Below the pieces are notes generated by a model. The model was not told where the DNA came from. It saw nothing but the letters and a program-made list of their open reading frames with translations, and did no database searches. A DNA stretch of 64,000 nt from Dimorphilus gyrociliatus. Taxonomy: Eukaryota; Annelida; Polychaeta; Dinophilidae. The first letter of the stretch is position 1, and each line of letters starts with the position of its first letter. The position numbers and the translations under genes are program-made. The stretch spans positions 1,984,001-2,048,000 of the forward strand of contig CAJFCJ010000012.1 in NCBI GenBank assembly GCA_904063045.1, in the 5' to 3' direction. Shown here in pieces: positions 37,301 to 49,471 of the stretch.

Positions 37301-39188
37301 TCTCTTGATCGATGATATTTACTAGTTAGAAATGACGATTTCCTATTATCATTATATTTTCTCTTTTTTGGACTGAAAGCTCTTAAACTGGAATCATCAT
37401 CATCCGACACAAGAATATCATCTAAATTTCCGTTTTCAGATCGTTTTCTATTGTTATCTCTAAGTTTAACAGCCAGCTTTTTAGCATCTGAATTACCCCG
37501 TGTCGTTTGCTGGCATAAGCCTGGTAATTTTTTGGGTGGACTCATTTTCTTCAGCTTTTCGTGTAATTTATGTAAGTGACCAAACATTGAACTTTTATTA
37601 CTACGTTTTTTATGAAGGTTAGCATTGGACTTATCTCGATATTTCTCTTTAATTATTTTCCCAGATCGATTTCTCATTAGATCTTTCTTTCTGATTGTTG
37701 CCACTTTAGAATTAACCACATTTCGCCTCTTTTTACCAAATGCCGAGAAATCTCTCTTTTCCCTCTTTCTCATTGTTATATCATCTTCATCCATACACCT
37801 TTCATTTAAATCATCTTCACTCGATTGGATTTCAATATTTCCAGCCTCTCTGTCATTGATCTCCAGCTCCATTTCCCTTTTATCATCCTCGTCTTCCTGA
37901 TTGTCATTAACACGAGTCGTTTGACGAGCACATCGAGTAGTGATTTTATGCAATAGATCATTGACAGTTATATCGGTGGCTGGATCCTTCGTTCTTGTCG
38001 GTGGTATATCTTTTGAAGATGACGATGTCGACGACTGAGCTAAAATATGTTCAAGTGAATCAACACCGTACCCTAGTCCTTGCCTTTGTAAAAACAAATG
38101 AAGCATATCTTCTAAACACTGACTTAAAACTCTCCAATGTTTAAAAGCAACTAAAGTCTTCCTCGGTTCGAATGTAATATCGTATTCTGCTAAAGGACAA
38201 TCGATATTAATTATATAATAAGGATGTCTGTCATTCTCTCTTTTCAATGCTCCATTCTCATCAGTTTGAAACTTTTTACAAATTAAAGACCTCTTTAAGA
38301 AAAAATTCATAGTTTTATGAATTTTAGTACGTAAAACTAGCCTTCTATTAACATATACAAATTGTAAATTCTTATTCTTATAACTTTGAGTTGATATGTA
38401 ACCATCTACAGTAAAATTCTCTTTTGCAGCTGAAATCTTTTCAAGTGAATCAGCTTTCTTTGAGCCGTATATACTGGTGAAAGAACCAAGCATTCCGCTA
38501 CATTTGTGAGTTTGCAGTAGTTTTGCACCATTCGTATCGTTTCTCAATGTAAACGAGACTTTATTATGAATTAACGCGTGAGCCTCCATAGTTAAACGGA
38601 TTTGTTCCATTTCTATATTTTCTTTAATCATTTTCTTTCTTACAGGTAAATTATAAAATAGTCCATCCACGAAGATAGAACTTCCACCGCTGGAACGGGG
38701 TTCTTTTTCGGTTAAGGAGTAGAATTCTCCAGCTTTGAATTTTAATACATGTGTTGATGGATCATTCCTTATACGAGATTCAATTTCAAGTTGACGACAA
38801 GTTTCTCGAATACTTGCTAAGGCTTCTCCCCTATAACCAAAGTAAGTAAGATTTTCAACATCCATCAAGGTATGGCATTTACTACTATGATATCTAAAAG
38901 TGAAATGAGGAAACGTTATTTTTTGTATCCTTCTACTAGTTATATTTATTACCTTTTTCCAACAGTTTCCATATCACGTTTGGTCATACCCCGACCATTA
39001 TCAATAACATAAATATAACTGTTTGCAATGTGTACTCTTACAGCAATGCATGTTGCACCCGCATCTAAAGCATTCAAGACAAGTTCTTCTACACATTGAG
39101 CATACGAGGTAATAGCAATAGATGATCGAAGTTTCTCTCTTAATTTCTTTTCCAAAGGTCGTATATTCCTATGAGTCGATTGAGACAT
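34329..39188 (-). CDS. MLH3: DNA mismatch-repair / meiotic crossover endonuclease subunit MLH3
   Basis: Nine exons: 39188-38953, 38893-35863, 35777-35628, 35567-35497, 35427-35253, 35158-35093, 35033-34771, 34708-34493, 34385-34329. The N-terminal GHKL ATPase has VEELVLNALDAGA, VIDNGRGM and FGYRGEALASI, and the transducer has FVYVNRRLVLRTK. A long charged, disordered linker of about 650 residues follows. The C-terminal dimerisation/endonuclease domain has VDQHAAHERIRLE (the DQHA-x2-E-x4-E metal motif), ACRGAIKFGD and FQCAHGRPSVIPL. MLH3 partners MLH1 (MutL-gamma) in meiotic crossover resolution and mismatch repair in the nucleus. The linker contains a duplicated 20-25 residue motif (see findings). 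Exon 8 joins ...DEIE to LLQNTKG in phase 0. The gene is divergent from METTL25B with a shared 520-bp promoter region. Confidence 0.95.
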
Positions 39189-39708
39189 ACTATATAAGGA
39201 ATTAAAATTGCAATAGATATTGCTAAATGGTTATAGGTAACGTTTAGCGAAGTATTCTTTCACCCTACCAGTTTGTTTAGGTTACCCAAGCAATTCTAAG
39301 TTTAAATTCTGACAGGATACTTTTAAAATATCGTCGAAATAGACCAACTTTCGTAATGCTTACATAACAAAACACTTCAAATACTTGCAAGTTTTCTGTT
39401 GAGAATTTTCAAAGTTTTAAAATACACATATAGAAACGAGTTATGGTTAAAATACAAGCCAATTACATGAAATTATCTTGTCTTTAATGAATATTTTGCA
39501 AAAATTTTTAAGATTAAGTTAAAGCTCCAGACAATTTTGCCTAAGTCATCCAATAAATATATTTTGTAATATCTTGCTAGGTTACGGGCTCCCCGTTCCA
39601 AATGTAAAAGTTTCTGTTTTAATAGTTATATATAGAAAAAATAGAACCACTTTCATTTCTAAAAGTTGGGTAGTATCGCTCAAAAATTATTCTTTTGCTT
39701 TTCAAACA
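39189..39708. promoter_or_regulatory. Shared intergenic region between divergent MLH3 and METTL25B
   Basis: 520 bp separate the two start codons, so one bidirectional promoter is likely. An in-frame upstream ATG at 39574 could extend METTL25B by 45 residues, but that extension looks non-coding (no family match, hydrophobic/basic mix). No clear core-promoter motif seen. Confidence 0.5.
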
Positions 39709-41614
39709 ATGTCTGAATTTCATTCAGATTCCAAAATTGTCGATATTGAGCAACATTTGCAAAAACTCTATATACTAATCAATAAATTTCGTTGGCTAAT
39801 TGATATCTACATATCTGTAAGAATCGTAAAAACATATATTTACAGTAACTCACGTGCGCATTTTTCTATTATTCCAGGACTTTTTCACGGAAAAATTATG
39901 TGAGAGAGTCAATAAAAGTTGGTGGGCAACATTGACATCCTTAAAAAGTGAAGAACTATTATCATTGCTATCGGATGGTCAATGGAAAAGCAGGTAATTT
40001 ATCATATATTAACGATTTTCAACCATTGTTCATTTGTTAAGAGGAAAAACTTTTAAATTTCAAAATCAATACTGCAAACTTTTTTTTTTGCAGTAAAGTA
40101 TGGCCTCTTGGTTTATTAGCGTATCGAAGGGCAATTCATTCATTAAGCCTTAAAAGATATATTCCCGAGTCTGTGAAATTTAAAGATGGACAATATTTAA
40201 ACTTGAATCAAATATTTCGTAAACATGTTAAGCCAAAGAAACAGCACGAAATTCATTCAGCTGCAAAGGTTTATTTAGTTTTTTTTTTATTAAAAAAAAT
40301 TACACTTTTCTCATTCAGCTTATAAACGATATTAGCCAAAATGTTGGCTCGAACTCATTAATTGACTTTGGCGGTGGACAGGGTCACCTGTCTCGTTTAT
40401 TGTCTTATCAATACGGGTTGAATGCCATTACCATAGATGCCTGTTCAGATCATCAAGTTAAAAATGAAATATTTGACAGGTTTATATAAAAATGCTAACA
40501 GTATTAAAGTTTTATTCAATTAGAATGTTTTATTCATATTTCTTAGGGAAATTGAAAGAGTTCTCAGGAATGACGTAAACGTTCAAAGGTGTCATGTAAT
40601 TGAAACTATCCAAACTGACACTATTCCAAATCAGTTTATAGATAAAATAAATCAAACGACTATAAACCAAAAAGATAAAAATCATCAATTATTAAAGAAT
40701 TTAGATCAAAATGAGCAATTGGATAAAAAATTTACTTTTATAACTTTGCATGGATGCGGTAATTTAATTCCGACAATTTTAAGGCTTTATTCAAATTGTA
40801 CAAGTGCCGTTGGTTTAGTAAATGTTAGTTGTTGCTATATGAAAATGGACGAGTAAGCTAATCACTGTTTTCTTTTCGATTAGTAAGAATAAAAAACAAT
40901 TAAATTCTTTTCAAGGCTAACTAGTTTCCCATTAAGTTCCTTTCTTCGATCAAAGTCTGATTCCAATCTTTCGTGGGAAGCTAAAGAATTAGCTTGTCAT
41001 TTCATAGATTCCTACATGGAAAAGCTTATGGGTAAGATAATTTTCTGCAACTTTCTTAAATCATTATAAGTTTTGATAAAAAAATTAACAGAGAATCATC
41101 CAAATTTGAAATCTCATTGCTATAGAGCAGCAATGCAAGAAGTACTAAAAGAAAAAGATGAAACTTTCTGCAACAGTACTATTAAGCTTAAAGTAAAGAA
41201 TATCTATGAAATGAACTTTACAACGTGAGTTATTTGATACACAATAGAATGAACTGTTAAAGCAAATATCAATGACAGATATGCCGAAAAAGTACTTGAA
41301 AAGTTAAAATTTTCACCTGGGTTAACTGAATATCAGGAGGAAAGATCTAAAGAAAGACTACTAAAATGGTTCGACGTCGTGGTCTTATACGTATTACGAT
41401 TAGCAATAGCTCCTGTGATAGAAAGCGTTATTTTATTGGATCGATTATTATTCCTAAAGGAACAAGGTAAAAATAGAAAATGGATTATGCTTGTGTCTCA
41501 TTAAAAAATTATTTCATGTTTATTATATTTACAGGTTTTAAATCATACATTCAACCGATCTTTGATCCTTCAGTATCTCCAAGGAATTTTGCTCTGATTT
41601 CTGAAAAAATCTAA
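39709..41614 (+). CDS. METTL25B: Methyltransferase-like protein 25B (RRNAD1-type)
   Basis: Nine exons: 39709-39816, 39878-39993, 40094-40268, 40319-40479, 40547-40852, 40916-41031, 41092-41224, 41279-41466, 41535-41614. Landmarks: RWLIDIYISDFFTEKL near the N-terminus, VWPLGLLAYRRA, FRKHVKPKKQHEI, SAM-binding motif I LIDFGGGQGHLSRLL, FITLHGCGNL, the cysteine motif VSCCYMKMD, HCYRAAMQEV, and the C-terminal APVIESVILLDRLLFLKEQGF followed by PIFDPSVSPRNFALIS. The KPKKQHEI and CCYMK signatures place it with METTL25B rather than METTL25. It is a predicted S-adenosylmethionine-dependent methyltransferase; I am not sure of its physiological substrate. Length (about 460 aa) is normal for the family. 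Confidence 0.93.
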
Positions 41615-41808
41615 TTTATTTCAGTTATATTTAATTTATAGGAAATTATCTTTAAAAATCAAACAAGACTTAAGTTTTCTCAAAAGATTTTTTTCATTTA
41701 TCATAAACGAAAAACTGTATTTGTAATGAAATAGAACATGAAAATCTCTTAAAAAAAGAGACAACTATAGGAAAGAAACAAAGAGAAAAGACTTATTTTT
41801 TAAAATCA

Positions 41809-42446
41809 TTAACCATTCTTCTTAGACGATAAAATATCCTTTCTCAATTCCGATAACAATCGTAGATTGAATTTGTAAGTATGACGTTTTCCAGGAATTT
41901 TTGTTAAAATCATTTTATTATAATAATATCTGAGTGCTCTTGCTAATTTTTCATAAGTCATATTTGACTTTTTCTTAGTTCTTCCCCACATTTCGGCCAA
42001 TTCCAGTGGATTTCTGATATAGAATTGTCCCTGAATGGAGAAATAAAATTACGTATGGGAAGAGAATTCTATATTTCTGATAAACATTTTATATTTACTG
42101 AATAACTTTCCCAAATAATTAAATTGGAATAGTCTTGAGGATTATTCAATAGATGAACCAAAAATTCCCATAATCGAGTTGGTCCTTTTCTAACTGTATT
42201 AAGTAAGAAAGATAAAGTGAATTTGTGAATATATACTGTATATTTCATATTACAAGTAATAATATTCATATATATTGCTATTAGGAAAGAAAGAACATTA
42301 CCTTCTGGAGATTTGATTTCAAAAGTATAATAATCCTGTTCCAAATCAGTTATAAGCCTTATTATTCCACTTAAATCATGATCCACAACATTTTTATCCA
42401 AAATCTGAACACTAAAGCAATTCGTATAGCGAGCAGTTTGAGACAT
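41809..42446 (-). CDS. Small ETS-domain transcription factor
   Basis: Three exons (42446-about 42302, about 42198-42105, about 42030-41809) encode only about 150 residues. Exon 1 gives a 48-residue N-terminal stretch ([16 protein letters not shown]...) without a recognisable domain. Exons 2 and 3 encode a complete ETS DNA-binding domain: [37 protein letters not shown], the recognition-helix region [17 protein letters not shown], and GKRHTYKFN. The two DNA-contacting arginines of the ARALRYYY helix are present. ETS factors bind GGAA sites in nuclear DNA. There is no PNT/SAM domain or activation region, so this could be a repressor-like minimal ETS protein, or upstream exons were missed. The subfamily is unclear, with mixed resemblance to ELF/ESE and ERF types. 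Confidence 0.85.
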
Positions 42447-43200
42447 CTTTACCTTCCTCTGAAAATTTTTCAACTGGTCACACACTAGGTGAAAGTATCT
42501 ATTAATAATAAATTTATATATACTATATACTATATTGTATATATTAGTATATACAATATAGTTCAAAGTTAAATCTATGCTCCAGTCAGTATAGTAGAGT
42601 ATATGATATATAATATTCAAATTTGTTATAATATCATTAATCTAGATAATTAAATTTCGATTTTTTTCGTAATAGAATTTTAGCCTAGATTTAATTCTAT
42701 TTTTATGGTCCAAAGCTAGTTTTTCTATTGAAATAAAACAATAGATTCTAAGAAAAACTTTAAATGAAAGGAGAGTTATATTCTTTAAAAAAGAACATTT
42801 CAAGACAAATTTCGCTTTTATATTTTCTCTTTTCATCTTCTTTATACTCTCTAATCCTTCTTTTCCATTTGCCAAACAATAAATTGATACATTCAAACAT
42901 TTATTAAGTATACTCCTAGTTTAATATGCTTTAGGAGTAATATTGATAAATACTACAATTGTACTCCAAATGCAATGTTAAATCCACCGTGCAGACAACT
43001 TAATAAAAAAGTCACGTTGTTTTCGGCATAAAATTCTATTCATTAAGTAAATAAATTGAAATAATTCAAAGGTAAAAAATAAGTCAATTATCGACAAAGG
43101 CATCAGTTAAACTTGCCAATTTTTCAATTAACTTTAAAAAATCATAAGAAATCGTTTAATGAATTGAGTACTCGATTTATTTATATACTTCTAACATTTA
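42447..43200. other. Intergenic region between ETS gene and MRM3
   Basis: About 750 bp, AT-rich, with a (TATAC)-rich tract at 42519-42560. Divergent promoter region for the ETS gene and MRM3. No further gene is supported. Confidence 0.4.
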
Positions 43201-43341
43201 ATATGAATATATTTACACATGTATTGTCTATTCTTTTTAAGAGCAGCTGATCCACGAGAATCGTCGTATAAAGTGCCGGACAAATAATTAATCAAAGAGA
43301 AAAAATGAGCATTAAGTCTGTATAAATCATTTATAGATAAA

Positions 43342-44320
43342 TTACAAGCAGAATAATAATAATCCCTATTACGATAGAATTTTGAATCGTGCTTTAGCCG
43401 CACCGAAAGCACGTCAACGTTTTGGATTAGTGGCGCTAGAAGGAGTTCGATTAATAAATGATGCTTTAGAAGCTAAAGCACAACTTAAGGGTATTTATTA
43501 CTCGAATTCGGAAACTTTGAGTAGATTAAATATTGAAAATTCCTCTTCTGTACCGTCTATTAAAATTAGTTGGAAAGATATTAAGAGATTATCAGATGTC
43601 GATGCTCCTACCGGTGTTATAGGTGTGTTTAACTATAGCAGCTTACTATATATGTATACTATCTATTATTTATATTTTTAAAGCCGTTTTCAAAGAACCT
43701 AAAAGTTGGCCATCAAATGAAAACAGAGAACAACTACCGTTATCTTTGATATGCGATCAAATAAGGGATCCAGGAAATATGGGTACCCTCATTAGAACGG
43801 CCGCAGCCTGCGGGTGTAAAGAGGTGTTATTGACAAAAGGTTTAACAAAATTATTTCAATTAAATACAGTTATAATTAACCTAATTTTAGGTTCGACCGA
43901 CGTTTGGCAAAGAAAAGTTGTTAGGGCAGGAGCTGGCGCCCATTTCCGAATTCCTATTCGACAACTTCCTTCTTGGCCTATAGTTCTACCAGACAACAGC
44001 AGGGTTAGCTTTCGCATAGTGTGATGAGAATTTAGCAGAGAGCTGTTTACTTATTTATACAGATAATCGCTGCAGATCCAGTTAGTGAAAATGCTATAGA
44101 CTTTAAACAAGCACACTTTGCAGACAGAAAAGAAACTTTCCTAATTATAGGTGGTGAGACGCACGGGATAAGCAACGAAAGCTTCAACTTAGTGAAATCC
44201 TTCAATGGTCTCCGATTAAACATACCGTGCCATACAAACAGCTTAAATACAACAATAGCTGCGGGAATTATTATGTATGAAATTCGATATCAAATGTTGA
44301 AAATAAAGGACAGGAGCTAA
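43342..44320 (+). CDS. MRM3: Mitochondrial rRNA 2'-O-methyltransferase MRM3-like (start unresolved)
   Basis: SpoU/TrmH-type methyltransferase that in animals modifies a ribose in the peptidyl-transferase loop of mitochondrial 16S rRNA. Exons: up to about 43622, 43683-43839, about 43892-44004 and 44063-44320. Seen: ARQRFGLVALEGVRLINDAL (substrate-binding domain), SLICDQIRDPGNMGTLIRTA (motif 1), ETFLIIGGETHGIS (motif 2), and LNIPCHTNSLNTTIAAGIIMYE (motif 3, knot). No good ATG opens the first visible exon. The coding frame continues upstream to a TAG acceptor at about 43341, so a short upstream exon with the mitochondrial presequence is likely. The segment around 43219-43290 is a candidate but did not splice convincingly. 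Confidence 0.9.
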
Positions 44321-44741
44321 CTCATTCAAATATATATGCTAGTGAATATAGTAGCAACGTTCAATACATTGCGCTAATCATTCTTGACTAGTTTTTTATT
44401 TGTTTAGTACCTAAACAAATTATTTGTTTTGAAATAGCTTTCAGTGTTCAATCAAAATTTTAGTTCAATATTTTTTAACTGATTTGTGCTCTACTTGTCG
44501 AGTGAAATTTTTTTGCCCTACTTTTTCTTCGATTTATTCAGTTACATTCCATTTACGATTTAACTTTATTTTGCATAATTAAACTAGATCACTTTTACGG
44601 TACAAAAACATAACATCATTAAATAAAGAACGAAGCAAAGTGAGTTATAACGCAAACACCTTAAATGTTAAGGATATTACTACAACGATGTAGTAATGCT
44701 TCAAACAACAGATGCAGCTGGGAAATTCACATTCTTCAGAT
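44321..44741. other. Convergent spacer between MRM3 and the SR-protein gene
   Basis: About 420 bp of AT-rich sequence holding the two 3' flanks. Nothing else supported. Confidence 0.4.
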
Positions 44742-46039
<1,298 letters not shown>

Positions 46040-46210
46040 TTTCCCTAACTCCTGACACTTCTTCCACCGGCAATATGGCGTTCTCGCGTCAACTTCACTG
46101 CGCATGCGTATTCGCCGCCATCGCGTTCAAGATTCAAAATGGCGTATTAGCAAAACGATTATAGATTTTGTTACGTTTCTTTACTAATCGGATTACGTAT
46201 TGGTTTTAAA
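46040..46210. promoter_or_regulatory. Bidirectional CpG-richer promoter with NRF1-like and YY1-like motifs
   Basis: The 171 bp between the SR and zinc-finger start codons are markedly less AT-rich than their surroundings. They contain TGCGCATGCGTA (46099-46110, near the NRF1 consensus) and several ATGGCG/GCCGCCAT elements (about 46075, 46113-46122, 46138-46144) resembling YY1 sites. This fits a shared housekeeping promoter. Confidence 0.6.
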
Positions 46211-49200
46211 ATGAACGAGCTGACTGTTGAAACACCAGAAAATGAATCTATTACATTGGAAATAGTGTCTCCTGAAGAATACCCAAACATTTCAGAATCA
46301 ACTACATCTCAAAAAACTCACTTTCAAGTTAATCGTAAACAAAAAAAGGATCAACAGCTCTTGGATAAACCACCTTTCAACTGCATCATATGTTCTGATA
46401 CGATGAAAAGTCTCGCAGATTTATTAGCACATTACAAATCTCGTCATGTGGAAAAAGTTATAAAAAAGGCGGGAAAAAACCCCCTAGATTCTCAACAATG
46501 TAATGCTATTGTCTGTTCTCAGTGTGATAAGACTTGCTATCTAAGTGACAATCCTCAACTGGCAGTATCGACAAGATTACGCTACTGCGTTCAGAACATA
46601 GTCAACCATTACATAAATACTCATAAAATACAAAAACCATCATACGTAAACCAATATAAATGCGATCTGTGTTCGTTTACATCTATTTATAAATCTATCT
46701 TAAAAAATCATTTGAAATTTGTGCACAAAATTGTTGAAGAGCAAGGAAGAAAGAGTATAAAGCAAGAAAATAATCTGGAGAAAGGAACTGCGTCTGTAAT
46801 ATCTCCAAAATCTAATCAACTTTTTCTAAATAAGGACAACATTATATGTATATTTTGCCATTCCGTACAAAATTCGTTAAACGACTACCTAATCCACATA
46901 TCAAGTAGTCATATTACGCAAGTCGAACTTCAAGAAGGAGATGGGGCAAGTCAAAACTTTCCAGCATATATATGCCATCAGCCTGATTGCAGTTTCGTAA
47001 CAGTGTTGGATATGGAATCAGATTCAATAATGTTAGGTTTACACTCTTTCTACGTTCATTTAAATATGGAGCATACTATTGATGTTTCGAACATATGTAT
47101 AGAATATTATTGTTCATTTTGCCCATTTAAAAGCTGCTGTCAACTAATAGTTGACGAACACGAAATAGAAGAACATTGTCAATCCGTTCCGGATGTGGAA
47201 TATTCAACAATTTCATTATTTAAGGAATCAGTCTCATTTAGTTGTTTTATTTGCTCTGGTAAAATGGAGAATTCTGAAAAATTAATGGATCATATAAGTA
47301 ATTGTCATATTAAAGGCGTTGTTAAACACTTTAAGGATAATATCTGCTCAGAGATTGTTAAGGATTCTTGCTTCTTTAAATGCAGTTTTTGTTCCTATTC
47401 AACATGCTTGGATTCAAATAAAGGAGAGCAAATAATTAAAATTCTAACCCATCTTGTTCAAACTCACGATTTTGATTTACCAGAATATTTTAAACGTTAC
47501 AATTGTTCCCATTGCCAGTACTCTACCTTCTCCGAACGACATTTAACAAAACATTATTCGAAGGTACATAAAACAATTAGAAAATCAGAAGCCGAAGACG
47601 GATGCGAATTTAAACAAGTACGAAATCATTTTCAAGATGTTGATGTCTATAATTGTTTCCTTTGCGATTCGGAATTTCCATCCGATCAGCAATTGGTAAA
47701 ACATTTTACGGTGGAACATTTAAAAATGGGTAAAAATATTTTGGGTAGGAAGAAACGAGTCAAAGATCTCGAAAGTAGCGGATCACTAAAATATTTCGAA
47801 TGTGCCGTTTCGTCATGTGAATACAAGTTTGTTGTTAAATCGGTTGGGATGTGTGATGCGCTGAAAATGGTTGCTAATCATATGGTCAGGAAACATAATA
47901 CTCCTATACCAAACTATCTAATTCGACATTCGTGTAGACAATGTGACTATTACACGTTCGTTGAACATGTATACAAGAATCACTTGAAGAGTCATAACGT
48001 AAAACATTTTTATTATTATTATTCTTTACTAATTATTCCCTTCTATCTTTCACTCTGTTTATCTATCTATCTATCTTTGAGAAAATCTTTTCAACGTTCA
48101 CTTTTCACCTTTAGAAATCGGTTGAAAGTTGCGGAAAATGTGGTAAAACCTTATCGTCTGCGAGCCTACAGCGTCACGAAAAAGTTTGTAGGACCGATGT
48201 TAAAACGGACTCCTATTGCGAAGTTTGTCATAAATCGTTTGCAAATAGTGTGATGCTCAAAAGTCACATTGAAAGAGTTCATGAAAATGTAAAAAACTAC
48301 TCTTGTCATCTATGTAATGTATGTTTCACAAACTTTTTATCTTCATTCCTTTATAAAAATCTTCCATCTTATTTTACACATTTTTCTTTTCAGACATATT
48401 ATTACAAATTGGAACAATATGAAAATCATATGTTTGTCAAACACAAGCAAAATATATCAAATCGAACAATTTATCAGTGTAGTAGTTGTTCATACTCTTG
48501 CCTCTCTAGATCGAGAATGAACAATCATACTAAAACTCATCTTGGAACTCAGCAATTTCGTTGTCGAATTTGTCGTAAAGGATTTCCCACCGCTGCTAGA
48601 TTGAAAATTCATGAGCTAACTCATTCAGAAGTTGCTAAAGGCGTTTTCGAATGTAAATTCTGTAAATTTAACTCAGCTATTAGACATTATGTTTATAGAC
48701 ATATAGCCACCCTTCATCCTCATTATAAGTACGTAATATTCGTTTATTCACACTAGAACTTTTAAGTAAAGTATGCTACCCTTTCAGACTAATCTGCAAA
48801 CATTGCTCCTTTGCAACTCCAAGTAGGGAGGCCATTAAGGTAAATTGAAACTTTTTGCTTTTATTTTTTATTATAAATGAATAAGACACGTTTCAGTTAA
48901 TTTCCTTTTTCGTCCTGTAGATACATTTAAATCGAAATCATGGGGTTCGAATTGAGATACCAAATATGAAACCGGAAAATGAACTTGACGTTGTCCAATT
49001 ACCAATAGATTTCCCAATTCCTGAAGCAGATTTACAACACTTTACAGAAACTCATCATTTTACACCAGAGATTCTCGGCTCTGATAAACAAATCGATTAT
49101 ACTGACGGCGAAGAAAATGTCATTTTATACGCATTAGACGAAACCAAAGAGAAAGAATTTGTTGAAGTAATGACCGAAGACCTACCGAAGGCGGAATCGG

Positions 49201-49217
49201 ATGTTCAACAATATTAG
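46211..49217 (+). CDS. Multi-C2H2 zinc-finger protein with fourfold finger module
   Basis: Large exon 46211-48000, then 48115-48318, 48395-48728, about 48788-48839 and 48921-49217. The first exon repeats a three-finger block four times. A short finger (CIICSDTM, CIFCHSVQ, CFICSGKM, CFLCDSEF) is followed by a finger with an unusually long Cys-to-His spacer (about 30-40 residues) and then a third finger (CDLCSF, CSFCPF, CSHCQY, CRQCDY). Later exons encode further C2H2 fingers (CGKCGKTL, CEVCHKSF, CSSCSYS, CRICRKGF, CKFCKFN, CKHCSFA) and an acidic C-terminal tail of about 85 residues. A nuclear DNA-binding or chromatin role is likely. I do not recognise the orthologue; the long-spacer fingers recall ADNP/ZNF462-type proteins. 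Confidence 0.9.
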
Positions 49218-49369
49218 ACCATTTCAATAATATTTCAATAGATAATTCTATTAAAATTTACTAAAAAGATTGTTTTTGCGAATGTTAATAAATTTTTTTT
49301 CTAATTATTGTTTTGTATTTCGAAATAGTTCTTACGCGAACAACATTCGTATACCAGTTTTCTTAATAT

Positions 49370-49379
49370 GTCACGTGAC
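49370..49379. promoter_or_regulatory. CLEAR/E-box palindrome upstream of PLEKHJ1-like gene
   Basis: GTCACGTGAC, a perfect 10-bp palindrome, lies 93 bp upstream of the ATG at 49472. It matches the E-box type bound by TFE/MITF/USF factors that control lysosomal and endocytic genes. Identical to the element at 3186-3195. Confidence 0.55.
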
Positions 49380-49471
49380 ATTTTCATATCATTTCCAGAT
49401 AATTATATTCAAACAACAATCCAGTGTTATTCAACTTGGGAGTCATTGTCAAGTCATTTTAATCTGTTAAA

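Noticed and set aside
36119-37900. Plus-strand open frames opposite the MLH3 linker
   Set aside because: Antisense shadows of the acidic MLH3 linker; low-complexity Ser/Phe/Leu products.
42642-42896. Minus-strand 84-codon frame between ETS gene and MRM3
   Set aside because: Low-complexity Lys/Ile/Phe-rich translation without splice or homology support.
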